Made by a program: the position numbers and the translations under genes. The notes under the pieces are model-generated. The model saw only the letters and a program-made list of their open reading frames with translations, did not search any database and had not been told where the DNA came from. From Smittium mucronatum (taxonomy: Eukaryota > Kickxellomycota > Harpellomycetes > Harpellales > Legeriomycetaceae), in assembly GCA_001953115.1 (NCBI GenBank), contig LSSL01002192.1:25089-89088 (forward strand): DNA of 64,000 nucleotides. The letters are read 5' to 3'. Positions 22,176-34,787 of the stretch are shown here, piece after piece. Position 1 is the stretch's first letter; the number at the start of each line of letters is the position of its first letter.

Positions 22176-25100
22176 GTTATTAAAAAAAATTTTTAGCTAT
22201 AAAAATCTAATCAATAAAATTTAGACAAAAAATTTATGATCCCAGCCCACCGAGAAGAAAATATATAATAGTACATTAAAAATAAATATAACGAAGACGT
22301 ATAAAAAAGAACAAAAAATATAAAACTATTATATTAACTAACGTTATTAACCTAGTAAAAACTTTTTCTTAGAGCACCGAGATTTTCGGACCATAAAAAG
22401 AGTTTGGCTCTACTTATAAGTAAAATGTGCGTCTTAAAACTGATTATTGAATATAAATATATTTTTAACTCGATAATATTTATTTTTATTTTTATTATAA
22501 ACAAAATGTATCAATACCTTTGTTTAAATTTGCTTTAAAAAATCATTAGAATTTCTAAATATATTTAATTTGCAGTTGAAAAACCAGTCAATATTAGAAA
22601 TATACATTAAAAAGATTCAGTATCAATATACTGCAATGAAAAAGATATTTTTTATATTTAATATAAAAATTGTATAATTAATTAATTTACTTATAGTATA
22701 TTTTTGTCATTTTTTTTATTCTATCAATTTATCTTATGTATAAATTATATTATTTTGTCAGTGAAAATATCTTTTTAAGAGAATTTTTAAACAATTTTGA
22801 ATATATAAGCATATAAAGCAAAAATTTAAAATAAAGCGAATATAAATATTTAAAATATTTAAAAATAATTGAAATAGGCAAGAATAAGTTCCTTTCAAAC
22901 ATGAATTTATTCCAAAAAAACATAAATGAGTTTTTCATAGATACAACGAAAGTTCTTTTGATTTAGATATTATTTATTAACTTTTTAATTTTATACTACC
23001 TAAATTCTTCAATATAATCATATTATAATATTTTAAAAAATTTTCAACTAACAAATAATAGCCATTTTCGATTATAGATGGATTTAAATATAATTTAAAC
23101 AATGTTATTAATATTACAATTCAGCTTTTAATAAATACTTACAAATAATTATCGAAATATTAAAAAATATTCAAAGGTAACTTCAGTTAGAAACGCCATA
23201 GAAAAAACTTTTCCTACTTATATCAATACAAAGGGTTAATTATATAGGAAAAAAATCTTATTTCTTGAATCGGATTTTCAGAAGAAAAAAAACCATTATC
23301 AACAATAATGAAAGCTTTTTTATAAAATAATTATCATTAAAGAGTCTGAATATTTTTAACTATTTTTAATTGATAATTTTTCTTTAAATATATATAATGC
23401 ATTTCTAGTAAAGAAATCGTTTTAAACACACCCAAAATAATTTTTTTACACAAATCATTTTCTTTTATGTAATCATTGCCGTTTAATTTGTTTCTTTTAA
23501 TAGCAATACAAACATTCAAAAAATATTTTGCCTTTTTTTTAATAAATTTTTAAATTTCAGCTATACAATGAAAATTATTTTATAAAGATTTCAATGTATT
23601 TTTAAATCTTTGCTAAATCCGTAAATTTTAAATATTTCCATTATAAAACTAAATTTTATTAGATAAAAATAAACTTAAACTTGTTACCTGTGGAAAAATA
23701 ATGAAATATCTTTATTAAAAATTACTATGTCCAATACCTTTTAGCTAATTTAAGTTATAAATTTCTAATTTTATATGATATAAATTTATCAAAAAATATG
23801 TGATATTCGCTTTGAAAGCAGATAATAATACTACAAAACTTTGCTATTTTCCTAATAATGAAGTTTAAAATTAGTGGTATCTATGCTTGATTTTTGAATT
23901 AATAGGCATATAACTATATAGATATAAAATTTGCAAGTAAATGAATGGTAAAATTATTAAAAGCTAAATTTTATAAAATTTATTGTAGAGAATAAATAAT
24001 TATTCACCATTAAAATTTAATAGTCGATTTAGAAATTTATTTTCTTACAAAAAAAAAATCAGAATTCAAAAATATTCATCCGATATATGGAAAAATAATG
24101 TCTGATCCTAGAAACAATCCCTCAAATTCAACCTCCTGATTTTTATATCCAATTAATATGAAGTTGAGATAAAGGATTTTAAAAATCAGATAAATTTGTA
24201 TTATTAAGCATTTTAAATCAAATAAAAATATCAACGAAAAATTTCAGGTTATATCATTGATGGTTTAATTTTTAAAAATATTTGTAGATTAGGTTAGAAT
24301 AAAAATTAGTTGAATTTAAATAATTGCCATTGGTATGTTTCATTTTTATTATATAAACGAAAAGTGGTATGAATTCTTTCTTAGATCTTATTTCACCATC
24401 TAAATTTGTGTACTCAGTTTACCCATCCTATACACGTAATATATTTTATACGAAAATCTAACATATATTTGGCCCTTTAGTCTATGTCGAAGAATCGATT
24501 ATAATTCGCCAGTATTCACGACTTAAATAAAATACCACAACTTAAACATATATATTTTATCACGAGTTCAAATTAAATTTTATAAAACATATATTGCTTT
24601 TTAATTTTTTATTAATTTTTGGGTCGAAAAAAATTAATTTTCACAAGCGAAATTATTATTAATTTAATGTTAAGGCTTATGAAGTTTAATTATATTTTTA
24701 AATAATTAGAAATTAATAGCTTCAAAAAATGATAGAACTTCACTCTCAATATTAATCAGAGCTATTATTAAAATTTCTAAAAGATACCTTTTTCAATAAA
24801 GAAATCATTTAATTCTGATAAGAATAATAAAATTAAAATATCAAATGTCACTCATAGTAATTATAATGTTTATAGCCATATTTTATCGTAAAATGAAACA
24901 TGTTGTACATATCGGTTTTTTTAAATATTAATTAGAAAGTTAGAATTATGATAGATACTAGATAATTCTTTATTTTTAACATTATCATTGAACGAGTAAA
25001 TTAAGAAGTCATATTTTAATATCGATTTAGCAACTTATAGTCTCAAAATTATATACAAAGTTATTGTATTATTTTTATAATACAGGTTTCTTATAAAAAA

Positions 25101-27207
25101 TATATAGATTTTGTAGCACATTGAAGGCTAAAAATTTTATTTATATTTATCGGTCTTTAAAATAGGTAAGATAAATGGCGATAGCTATGTAAAAGAAGTT
25201 TAAGTGTGAAATAAATATATTTAAGGAGAGTTTAAAAAAGTTTCTCTTATATCTAATGCTATATCAGACTTTATTTTCATTAATTTTAAAAAAACAAAAG
25301 TGATTTTAAAATAATTATCTTGAGTTTTTTATGAAATTATTTAAAACTACTAAAAAAATTCGACATTATTTAGAGAAAAAAATGTCCGAAAGAATAGCAA
25401 AAAAAAATCGTACTTTTTAATTATATTTTTTAAAAATATTCTTTGGATTAGTTATAATTTTATTTAATATGAAATTAAATATTTCATTAATGCGCATGAT
25501 GAAAAGCGACTGCTTTTTATTTTTAACAAATAAAGTTTTTAATAAAAAAGTAATTTCAATATAACTTTTATTTAAAGAACGTTTTTTTTTTTATTGTAAT
25601 TAAATTTAAAATAAATAATTATAAAAATTACTAGCATAATTTCTAAAAAAGTTAATTTTTATGTAATTATTCTATATTTTTTTTAAAAAATCTATTTCAA
25701 TTATGAATTAATTGGATAATATTCAATCAAGAATGAAGAATTTATAAAAAATAAGCGAGTAACATCATAAGATATAGCATTTATATATAAACGATTGCGG
25801 ATATTTAAAATGTTTTAAAAAATAGAAAAATGATAGGAAAGGGTGAAGAAAAATCAAAAGTAACTTTAAAAATCACCAATTTTAGAAAACAACATTTGAA
25901 ATTATATACTTGCTTTAAATTGAGATACACAATAATTTCAAAATAAGGGGGGTTTTACCATTATGACGTATCTTTAACTAAAAAAATGTAAGTAATCTAA
26001 AACACCCATAAAAAATAATTTTAGATTTATAATTAACCAAAAAATTTTGGATCGATTCCGTCAGAATTCATAAAATAAAAAATAAAAATCAATAATTTTT
26101 ACTTTGAATTATTTATTATTTATAATTAAAGTAAGCGTGGTATATTCAAAAAATACTACACTTAATCTATTTAGTTATAAAAAATTTTAATTAAAAAATC
26201 ATTAAATAAAGATCAGTTCAACTTTTAGCTGATGCTAGTTTATAAATATTTTATGCGCTTTAATTAATGATAAAAAGATAGTATCTTTTACCAAAAAATA
26301 TACATGATTACTATTAAATATTTTATCGTAATTTTTTACCTGTAAAGATAAAGCCATTCAATTTAAAAAAACGTGAACCCGAGTATCTAAATAACCTCTT
26401 ATAAAAAAATTTTGATCGAGTTGTTTTTTAATATTATAATAAATAGCTAATTTATGATTCTAATGTAAAAAAATCTAATTTTATCAAATTTATTGGTCTG
26501 AAAAATTAATAAACATTAGAAAAACTTAATACTCTCATAAAAAATTGTGATAAGTTATTTTGAAATAACTTTATCAACCTCTTACTGGTTAGATATATAT
26601 TTAAATCGCACCTGATTAATCTAAATCCCAATCTAATCTATTTAAAACTAAATGTATTTAGAATTATATGCAACAAAATTGAGAATAAATAGCTTCATTT
26701 TTTCAAATTAACCATCTTTGGGAGTAGATTTTTGACTTATTCTTTTTTGTGAATATTGGCTACCACAATAAGTCATAAGATTTTTTTTAACCAATAATAC
26801 GAAATAATTGCTTTTTAATGACAGAATTTGCAATAAAATAATATTGATTTATGTTCGGCCAGCCCTGAAAGTGCTAAATTGACTCTGAAATAAGCATGAC
26901 TATCAAATTTTATATTCTAGATACTATCTATTATTTTATCGAAAAAACTGATTATTTATTCAAATATACAATTGAATTTTCATATTTTATAGAGGTTCGA
27001 TTCTGCTTCTGCCTTATATTCTGTTAAATATCATGAGTAAAATAATTGACTATTTTATCTATTTCCGGATCCCTAAATCCAGTGTTAAATTTTATAGATT
27101 CCCTTCATCACCAATTTCGTATTAATTATATAAAATTTTGTCTTTTATCTACAACTTTTTATATAGCATCGCAGTTTCGTGATGTTAAAATTTTTAAAAA
27201 TAAAACT
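22176..27207. other. AT-rich spacer
   Basis: About 5 kb of A+T-rich DNA with no supported gene. Open frames at 22750-22938, 23337-23519 and 27046-27252 have chance-like or overlapping composition. I found no RNA gene or long repeat. Confidence 0.5.
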
Positions 27208-27838
27208 AAAACCCCTAAGAGTGAAATACCTTGCCGTGTTTTAGGAGCTTAATAGTGTACTTTTCGAAGTACACTAGACCAAAATTTCACACAGCGTTAT
27301 ACTATTCTTGGTTGGGAATAGTGGAGACAGCGCACAGATATTCGGAGGACAGCGATTACAGATGAGGACGATCTCGAAACAGGAGGAACCGATCGCTTAG
27401 CACATCTGAGACATATTCCAGTTCACAATTCCAGCGTTCGACAGTCAGAAGGATCTCGGCTTCTAACAGATATTTGTAGGAAAACCATGTCGATCAATCC
27501 CACGTTTGGGTAGGAGCATAATTAAATTAATCCTGTTAGAAGTAGGCTCTGACTAGGAGCTCAGTAAATTCGATGAACTATTATTCGTTGACAAAGAGCT
27601 TAATTCTTGATTGCACGTAACCTCAGTCATCAAGCCTACTTGAAGCAATGCCAAGGGGGGTCTTTCGGTTGGTAGATTGAACCCTTTTCCAGTAGATACG
27701 CAGCCGGTAGTCCGGCAGAGGAGCTTATTGTAGTTAGGATAATAGTCTTTTCTATCCGTCTTTTCATTTTTTTTCATATTTTTTAGTATAGTTTTTAATG
27801 ATGTTATATTACAATAAAATTCCGTGATACAAAAAAAT
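27208..27838 (+). repeat. dispersed 0.63-kb repeat, copy B (SINE-like retroposon)
   Basis: This 631-bp copy lies opposite in orientation to copy A at 9542-10170. It begins AAAACCCCTAAGAG, carries the stem-loop at 27254-27275, includes the shared stretches TTCGGAGGACAGCGATTA and GCAGAGGAGCTTATTGT, and ends ACAATAAAATTCCGTGATAC then A-rich sequence. Near-equal lengths and collinear similarity define the boundaries. Antisense to the element, both copies keep an open frame with the same peptide pattern (ISSSA, PAAYL, EKG, IYQ, FK-stop). That may reflect an ancestral coding part or recent common origin. No source gene for its 5' part is recognised. Confidence 0.65.
27254..27275 (+). other. conserved stem-loop in repeat copy B
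   Basis: Nine-base arms AGTGTACTT and AAGTACACT enclose a TTCG loop. The UUCG tetraloop is a stable RNA loop type, although its closing pair here is T-A rather than C-G. Copy A has the same arms and a TTTG loop. Confidence 0.55.
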
Positions 27839-30800
27839 AAAGCTAAAAATGACTCTTTTTTTAAAATCCTCAAGTTGAAAAAATTGATTGACTTTTTAAG
27901 AGATAGAAAATGAGTTCCAATTCAAAATTTTAGGAAACTAAGCTAATTATAGAGACTAATTTAACGGGATATTTCTATAAAATTAAAAACAAGAAGCATT
28001 TTCTATCTGACTGTAAAGAATTAGAAATTCTTACATCTTTAAAACTAAAATATTCGAATTTACAGTTTTATTTAAAATGAAAGTTTAGTGATGCTAGAAT
28101 GTAATAAATAGCAAATAATTTCTAATTTCTCATTTTTTAAAGGTAAAAAAATAATAATTAACAGATAGAGCTCAAAATTTAATCCTAAAATCAACTTTGA
28201 AACCAATATCGTTATTTTACTTCTTCTATTAAATAACTGAAAGAGCTATTAATTAATACATTCTCAATTTAAATAATCCATCAAGTATTAACCAACTTTC
28301 AAGATATCAATTATTTCGCCGAGTTATAAATCAATAGAATTTTTTTCGTTAATAACCGATTGTTTGCTAAATACGTAATTCGAATTTTAATATACGACAG
28401 GTATTTTGAAAAAAATGACTAATAAAAAATAAGAGATACATATTAAATGAGAATATCGTGTTTTTAAGATAATCAAGGGAATGTATTTTTTAGTTATAAG
28501 GTTTTATCATTATAATACACAATTACGATATAATCTCTATTAAAAGTTTAAAATTGAATTATATAAGCCTTTAAAATAACGAAATAGGAATTTTTATTTA
28601 TTTATTTGAAATAAGGATAAATTTAATAAATACAAAATTTAAAAAAACTATAACAATAAGCTGTTAAAATAGAAAAATATTTTTTTCAAATCCTGAAATC
28701 CCTAATGGCTTTTTACTAACATGAAAATTTGCAAAGAAGGCGCAGATATCATTTATGTATTAGTGAAGATCCAAAGATATTTTCATCTCATTTATAAACA
28801 CTACCCACAATTTTTTTAGAAGTCCATAATAATTATCACATAGTGTTCTAACGGAAGAAAATTTAGCATTATTGATAAGGTCAACTTGAATTTATATGGC
28901 TCTTTTTTAGAGTGAATCACAACTATTTATGTATGCACACCGAGATATCCTAAATAAGCAATGATGGTCACGAAATAAGGCTGACTTGGAAGTATAGCCT
29001 GTAGATTTTCTCGAAAAAACTTCTGATATACCATTTCTATATCTAAAAATATAATAAAATCAAATTAAGATCCATAATTATCTGTTCTAATTATTGTAAC
29101 TCTTTTTTCAGATAAGTATACGTATTTTTGTTTTACACTTTTATTTTTGTTTTTACCCGATTAAAATAATTTTTTATCTCTAAAAATCCCAAAAAAACCT
29201 TGGGACTTATTCAAAACAAACTTCAAATACCAGTGCAGCTTTGGGGTTTCGGTTAATAGACTTCATTTGTAAAAATAATTAAATTTTAATAAATACCAGA
29301 AAATATCAATACGTTTTTTTTTCGTAAAATTTGCCATTCTTTCAATTGGGTTTTGAAAAGAGCCAGGGTTCATCTAAAAGCTCAGATAGATTGCTGAAAA
29401 GGATTATTACCTCTCAAAATATCTAAAAAAAATTTTAATTTATCTTAAGAGATGGATATGGTTTTTTTTTTCTAAGTTTCCCATCCCCTTAAAATAATCG
29501 CTTAGGAATAAAAATAAACTGTTAAATTCTTGAAAATTAAAATTCGTGAAGGTGTAAAAGTTATGTTCTGATAACTTATCAAATTATATATTCACCCTTT
29601 GAGATTCATAATCTATAGAAACCTTCGTTGGATGATTTATGTTAGATGTGAGAGCCGCTAGTTTCCAATTGTTTAAAAAATTTTGGAATCTTAAGTCTGA
29701 AATTTATTTTAGGAAAAATATTATAATTTTCTGTTTTCTATTATTATGTTAAAAAAAAACATCTGATATAAATATAGATGTGAATTTATCCAAAAATTAT
29801 GATTATTTTTCGTAGCAGATATTTATAAAAATCTTTAGTTAAATTAATCAAATAACCTATAAAAAGCAAAAAAAATTAATTTTCATTAATATCGATCAAA
29901 TTTTTAATCGCTCAAGTTAATAAAAAATGGCAAAATATTCATAATAAATTATAATTTTAAATTTTTTATGTAAAAAAAATGTTAAGTTGAATAAATTTTC
30001 AGAATTCCAATATTTGCTTGCATCTCAATTATACGAAAATTTTTAATTTTACGATTTATACGATTTATTAAGACCATGTATCAAACTTATTTTTTTGTTA
30101 TATTTAAGAGGGTCCAATACGGTAATTTCCTAAAATATAATTATAAACATTTTTATAAAAGTCTTTACTCGCAAAATTCTGTATCTAACAATAAAATATA
30201 TTACTTTGTAAAAGAAAAATGTAAAATAAAAATTCCATTATTTTTACAAAATCGTTTAAAAAACATTAGCGAACCTTTAATAAATTTTTTTTTAAAATCA
30301 ATTTATTTTTTTATTTCTTTTTAGTGCACGAAATATTTCCTCAACCATATTTTGGAAATAATTCATTTTCATTAATATAATTACTATACTAATAAAATAT
30401 TTTAAATTAGGTTATAACATCAAATAAAAAACTCCCCCATTCTCCCATCATCTGCACCTAAAGGGCTTGAGATCTTTATTTCTATGTATTATAATGCATA
30501 TTTGTTGTTTCAGAAAACTTTAGTATATTCTATGTGAATGAAAAAAACAAATGAAAACTTCTTTATATTAAAAAAAAATGCTAAACCGATTGGAGTTTAG
30601 CTAATATTCTCATGAAATAAAATACGGATCTAAATTTTTTTATAATTTAAATCAAAGGATGATGAGAGCTTTGTAAAATATATTCATATTTTTTTGTTTT
30701 AGTAGAAGTAATATTATACATATTATTGGATTCTTTATGTGTATAATTTTTTTTAAAAAAAATTTCTTTTGTAAATCAAAATATAAAAACTCTTTCGAAT

Positions 30801-32775
30801 GAAAAAAAAGAGCAAAAATTAACTATAATCAACCCGGTTATAACATTTATAAAATTTTACCGCAAGGTCATGAGATATAAAAAATATATTTAAACAGGAC
30901 TTAATTAAATTATACGAATAAAAATATATATAAAAATTTCAAATTTCGAAACAAAAAACTTAAATTTATTAATTAACTTAACTTTAAAAGATTCCAAATA
31001 TAATTAAAAATTAAAAAAGAAAAAGTTAAGCTCTAGATCAGTGATATTTTATAAATTATATAATAAATAAGTCAAAGGCATATAAGATTAATACTTTATC
31101 GTATTTTTTATTTTTTAAAATTATATTGGATGGAGTTAAAGTTCTAATAAATAAAAAAACCGACTAATTTTCTATTTAAGGTAGTTATTTTACAATTCAT
31201 TTTATACAAAATACATTATAAACCGGCAATTTGGCTGCATTATTGGAATTGTAAATACAAAAAATTCTTTTCAAAAACAAAAATATCTATACTTAAAACT
31301 AAGAAAAAAAAGAAATTTTAGACAATCTCTGTAATAAAAATAATATCAAGATTTTTTGGCCTGAAATCACTACTAAATTCTTCATTTCTGATTTGAACCC
31401 GACAAATAATTTATGCAAATTTCTGTTTGATTCATAAATACAATAATTTTCATATAAATATAGAATAATTTTCAGAAAATCACCTGATTTCTTAAAAAAA
31501 CTTTCAAAAGATGTATGTTTTTTTCCATAGTAAAAATTTCTTTGATGAAAGGATAATTAAAATACATATCTTCTCCTAAAGGGTATTTTTTTATTTGAGA
31601 AAAGCTATATTTGTAGTTTGAAAACTTGAATAAGATTTTGTAAAAAACAAACATCACTTGTATATGGAATCCATTAATTATTCTAAAAGGTATTATATCT
31701 ATGAAATATTCAAAATAAATTTAAAAAGTAAATATATTTTTTATAAATATATTTTAATAGGTTTAAATTTCTATTATTCTAATAAGATTTTTCTGACCTT
31801 AACATTTTAATATATTTTGATAAGCTCTTATATTTAAACAATGAATTTATTATTTCCGATTAAAAAGTATCAACGATAATAATTTAATTTAATAATTATT
31901 TATGTAAAACTATTTTTTTGGATCAATTATCGAATCGTGGTTTTATCAAATGTTATTTTAAGTTTTCGATTAATAATACACACTTATAGTAAATATAAAT
32001 GAGCAATTATTCAATCCTAATATCTTTTATGGCTCCAGATGATGTTTAATTGAATTATGTAGATGTATTTAATAGTTGACATGACTTTTTAAAATCAAAA
32101 AAATTATTAAATAAATATCGTTAATACAGTTAAAATTAAATTTAATTTCTCTATAATTCAAATTTAAATAGTCAAAATTCATATAGAGAATATCGAATTA
32201 TAGTTTTGAAGAATAATTCCTTCAGCAGATTTTTTATTGCAGAGCTTATTTAGTTCTACTTGATTAATGAAGCTACCAATTTTTCACTATATGTATTTTT
32301 TATAATCAATAAAAACAAATTAAAAAAAATTATAACAAATAATAATTTTTTTTTAAAATTTACATAAGCATAAATATGAGTATTTTGCATCATATCAGGT
32401 TGGAATAGCAAAATATAATATTTATTATCCATAAAATAATTTATTTAACTCTATTAAAAGTTCTAGATAAAATTAAATTAAATCTTTATTTTAAGAATAT
32501 AATATTAATAGAACAATTTAGTGAAAAAAAATTCATTAAATAATAAATATACATATTTTTTTATAAAAATTTTTATTATTTTTTCAGAATCTACTGAAAG
32601 AGGAGGGTTTTCTTAAGACAAATTATTTCTTACAAAATTTATAAGCCTTTGCATTTATACTCAAATAAATCAAATATTTTTACTTGATTGGATGAAAAAA
32701 CCTCATTTTTATTCAATTTTTTATTTCAAATACACTAATCTTCAAATCTGTTAGTATTCTCATATTTAATCTATA
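27839..32775. other. AT-rich spacer with one weak coding relic
   Basis: No gene is supported. Between about 28695 and 28893 the minus strand has protein-like frames listed separately. Open frames at 30076-30324 and 31472-31657 have chance-like F/K/N/I-rich translations. Confidence 0.45.
28695..28893 (-). pseudogene. possible decayed coding fragment, unknown
   Basis: The minus strand reads VDLINNAKFSSVRTLCDNYY then GLLKKLWVVFINEMKISLDL, a TAA, and YINDICAFFANFHVSKK in the same frame. The composition is much more protein-like than the surrounding translations, and the local G+C is raised up to about 29040. No family is recognised. It could be the tail of an old gene or transposon, or chance. 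Confidence 0.25.
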
Positions 32776-33480
32776 TTAACAACCAAAATTTTTAAACTTT
32801 ACTGATATGCCTGCATAACTTATTATAGTTGTATCTCCTTTTATCATATCTTTGGCTGCTCCAATTTCCCTGTTATAGGGTCCATCTAAAGCTTCTGATA
32901 CAATGATATCGATTTCAAAATTATAATGTTTTCAATTCTTTCTTTACCTATTTATCATATAGATATATTTTTTAAATTTTCTGATAAAATTATTTATTTC
33001 AATTCTTCTTTCCTTTTGTGATACAAGTTAGTTTTAACTAGAAAAAAAGTTTCATTTCTGTATGAATCTTTGTAAATAATATTTTCAATTGATGATCCTC
33101 CCCCCTTTTATTTAAGAATCAGATTAACTAGATTTAGATGCTTTTCATTCAGATTTGATTTATTATAGTCATTTCTCTCAATGTAGCTGATTCAAAGAAC
33201 TCAAACTCTGAAATTAAATAACCAAGTTTTTTTTAAATGAAATAGTTATCGTACTGCTATAATTATCCAGGAATTTCATTCAATCTTGTAATGTGACATT
33301 TAAATCTTTTTTTTTATACCTGATAAACCTTATTCGGAAATCGCGATAAAAAGTAGTTTGTACACTTCCAATTGTATCAATTTTCTTAATATTATGAAAA
33401 TCTGAAATTGAAGAATGAATTTTGATTTTAGACCAGGTTTTTTCAATATAAATAGTATTTAATTTTTCAATTTTGCTTTT
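32776..33480 (-). pseudogene. decayed coding region, family unknown
   Basis: Minus-strand frames give ordered protein-like pieces. The first is an open stretch of about 67 codons from 33480 (KIEKLNTIYIEKTWSKIKIH, SISDFHNIKKIDTIGSVQTT, FYRDFRIRFIRY) ending at a TGA near 33288. Then come EFEFFESATLREMTIINQ in another frame, IENIIYKDSYRNETFFLVKT, and finally EIDIIVSEALDGPYNREIGA plus AKDMIKGDTTIISYAGIS, ending in TAA at 32776. Several stops and frame changes occur between pieces. It may be a dead gene or an unrecognised multi-exon gene. No homologue is recognised, and it does not resemble the large protein family. Confidence 0.4.
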
Positions 33481-34787
33481 TACATGAAAAATCCAAAAAA
33501 AATCAATTGGGATAAAATAATTATTAAATTAATATAATGCCTAAGACTTTGTAAAATGTTCTTATTATATTCAAAAAATTTATTAATGAGAAAAAACAGG
33601 GCTTTAATTTTGCATATATGATGATTTTTATATGTAATTATAAAAATCCAAAAGAATCGAAAAAAATTGGAGACTATCTCTTAATTCAGAAATTTATGGT
33701 AATAATCTTTACCATTTCCAAATTGTAAAATCTACTTTTTTAATAAATAAAATTATTGATTAGTTTGAAATTTGAACCGATAAATAGAATTCTTATGTTG
33801 AAAAGATGCTAAATATTTACTGAGCAGGTATGTTTTTTATATTCATCAACTTAGTGATTATTAAATTTTATTTTAGCCAATATCAATCATAGTATAATAA
33901 ATCCTGGTCTTGGAAAGAATTACACAAAAACAAAAAGCATAATAACCTTATTAAATTTTATCTATGCTTTCATTCCATTGTTTAAGATAATATTTTATAC
34001 GCAAAAAATTGAGATTTTGTTAATCTATTTTAATATACAACTAATAAAATGATGATTATTTAATACCCAAAAATTAAATATGTTCATTTATGCAATTTTT
34101 AATTAATATATGTATGACTGTGTTTTTTTATTTATCATCATTTCGATTGCTTTTATAAATCATTAATTGTAAAAATTTCAATTTTACGAGAGAAAGCATA
34201 CACACAAAAGTAAAATAGCTGATTATATATATAATTATAAAATTTTAAATTTTATTAAGCTAAACAATAAAAAAAAGTTGCTGTTGCATTGTCAAATATT
34301 TTAAAGATATACACCACTTATATACCATTGTGGTAGTCGTTGCTGTTCTAACCCAAATTTAGGACATGTTTGCTGTTATGTGTTATTATTACATTAATAT
34401 TTAAGAAATAAATTACGGTGAATAATTAGAAAACGTTTATTCTTGTTGTAAATATTAAAAATAATTTCTGAAATATAAAATTCAGCTTGGGGATTTTTCA
34501 TTATGTCCATGATTTTAGAAATTGCAAAAAAACAAATTATCTGTATTCCATTGTTAAAAAATAATAAAAACCAAATAAAAAACAATTTTTTTATAATTAA
34601 ATAACATAAATAGATAAATATTCTAATAAAATCATCAAACAACATTTGAAATTCTATTTAACCTTAATCTTTTATATCTTATAACAATTTTTTATTGAAA
34701 ATTTTCTAAATTAATAATTTTTATAAAACGATTAAACATTTTCTGAATAACTGCGTTAAAAAAAGACAAAACCCCATGAGGTAAAAA
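33481..34787. other. 5' flank of family member 3
   Basis: No gene is seen. The stretch 34277-34377 has GTTGCTGTT twice (34277, 34339) and a related GTTTGCTGTT near 34368, some 410-510 bases before the ATG at 34788. This could be a short repeated regulatory motif or chance. The open frame at 34394-34645 on the minus strand is F/I/L-rich and not supported. Confidence 0.4.

Noticed and set aside
26990..27020. tRNA T-arm-like GAGGTTCGATTCTGC upstream of repeat copy B
   Set aside because: No acceptor, D or anticodon stem could be paired around it and the T-stem itself has mismatches.
27350..27400. Hammerhead ribozyme in the 0.63-kb repeat (GATGAG ... CGAAAC)
   Set aside because: The core has an A where the invariant U of CUGANGA is required, stem II pairs poorly, no cleavage triplet with a matching stem was found and copy A is still further from consensus.
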